NCBI GenBank assembly: GCA_028691595.1
Contig: JAQUZA010000026.1
Span: 1 to 15,324 of the forward strand
DNA: 15,324 bases
DNA from: Candidatus Rifleibacteriota bacterium
Lineage (GTDB): Bacteria > Muiribacteriota > Ozemobacteria > Ozemobacterales > Ozemobacteraceae
Direction: 5' to 3'
The position numbers and the translations under genes were made by a program. Each line of letters starts with the position of its first letter. Position 1 is the first letter of the stretch. Positions 14,809 to 15,324 of the stretch are shown here, piece after piece. The notes below the pieces were generated by a model, which was not told the origin of the DNA, did no database searches, and worked only from the letters and a program-made list of their open reading frames with translations.

Positions 14809-15324
14809 ACAACGACCCCAAAATGCCACGGCACGCTCCAGTAACGCTCAAGAACAAAGATTGTTAAACCATTCAGGTCATAAAAGCCCGGCAGGCTGTC
14901 TGACTTAACGCCAAGGTCTGCTGCCAGACAATTTGCAGCCACTGCGAAACCGAGCTTTGTGCCAATACTGGAAGCAAAACTCTTAACCAGGGCAAGACCT
15001 TCATTAAACAGCTCTGGAGAGGTATCGCCCGACAGGTTTGGATTGGCAATAATATGGGTGACCTGCATGGCACTGAGGCCGCACATATGCTTGTAACTGG
15101 CCGCCATTTCTTCGAGGTTCGAAAAACCCGGACGAAATGGATTGATCACAAAAAAAACATTAGCGTGCCGCTGCTCAGCTATATCTTTCAGTCGCCCGAG
15201 AGGTCTCAGGCCTGGCTCACCGCCACCAATATCACAGACGACAGGCTTGTCAGAGGTTTCCAGGACACCCCAGGCAGCAGCGGGAAGTGCCGGAATATCG
15301 CCTGAAACTACCCGGTGTTCCGGG
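14805..15324 (-). CDS. Probable P-loop NTPase (MinD/CobQ-like), C-terminal part, truncated by window edge
   Basis: The minus-strand frame is open from the right edge to TGA at 14805-14807, giving at least 172 residues without a start in the window. DKPVVCDIGGGEPGLRPLGRL (15191-15253) resembles the Walker-B-like strand and following loop of SIMIBI-class ATPases. NVFFVINPFRPGFSNLEEM and THIIANPNLSGDTSPE fit the later strands (a conserved N near the base-recognition position). The Walker A loop would lie outside the window, so the assignment is unconfirmed. An internal GTG at 15149 is not a credible start because the same coding pattern continues upstream. Proteins of this kind are, to my knowledge, sometimes found next to 2-oxoacid:ferredoxin oxidoreductase genes; here it directly precedes the operon with 137 bp and a promoter between. 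Function unknown. Confidence 0.6.
   Translation of the reverse strand, partial: PEHRVVSGDIPALPAAAWGVLETSDKPVVCDIGGGEPGLRPLGRLKDIAEQRHANVFFVINPFRPGFSNLEEMAASYKHMCGLSAMQVTHIIANPNLSGDTSPELFNEGLALVKSFASSIGTKLGFAVAANCLAADLGVKSDSLPGFYDLNGLTIFVLERYWSVPWHFGVVV

Overview
The window looks like chromosomal DNA from a diderm (Gram-negative-type) anaerobic bacterium. The outer-membrane evidence is a TonB-dependent receptor, a beta-barrel protein ending in phenylalanine and a lipoprotein. The anaerobic evidence is a four-subunit 2-oxoacid:ferredoxin oxidoreductase. The phylum cannot be fixed from the sequence alone. All genes but one lie on the minus strand, and no phage, IS element, CRISPR array, tRNA or rRNA is visible.

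Region 1 (1-843, minus): the 5' part of a TonB-dependent receptor gene runs off the left edge. Its leader contains what I read as a cobalamin (B12) riboswitch at about 667-808, immediately behind a plausible promoter, so the receptor is probably a BtuB-like corrinoid transporter. The leader carries an exact 7-nt complement of the receptor's ribosome binding site inside the aptamer, and a hairpin just after it. This is the most interesting non-coding feature here.

Region 2 (871-6056, minus): three signalling genes in tandem. They are a membrane-anchored PAS/GAF histidine kinase of 1023 aa, a small CheY/Rcp1-type receiver, and a REC-HisKA-HATPase-REC hybrid kinase. Tight spacing suggests one operon and possibly one phosphorelay. 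A 328-bp gap with no convincing gene separates it from the next pair.

Region 3 (6385-8660, minus): a lipoprotein followed by a probable outer-membrane beta-barrel protein, both of unknown function and probably co-transcribed. Divergent from them (8933-9463, plus) is a lone 176-aa protein I do not recognise.

Region 4 (9500-11837, minus): a translation/RNA-modification cluster, rsfS (ribosomal silencing factor, TTG start), rsmE (16S rRNA m3U1498 methyltransferase) and mtaB (tRNA ms2t6A37 methylthiotransferase).

Region 5 (11973-15324, minus): a delta-alpha-beta-gamma operon for a VorB-type 2-oxoacid:ferredoxin oxidoreductase with a good sigma70-like promoter at 14723-14751. It is preceded by the C-terminal part of a probable P-loop NTPase gene cut by the right edge. 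The oxidoreductase would convert 2-oxoacids plus CoA into acyl-CoA, CO2 and reduced ferredoxin, as in amino-acid fermentation.
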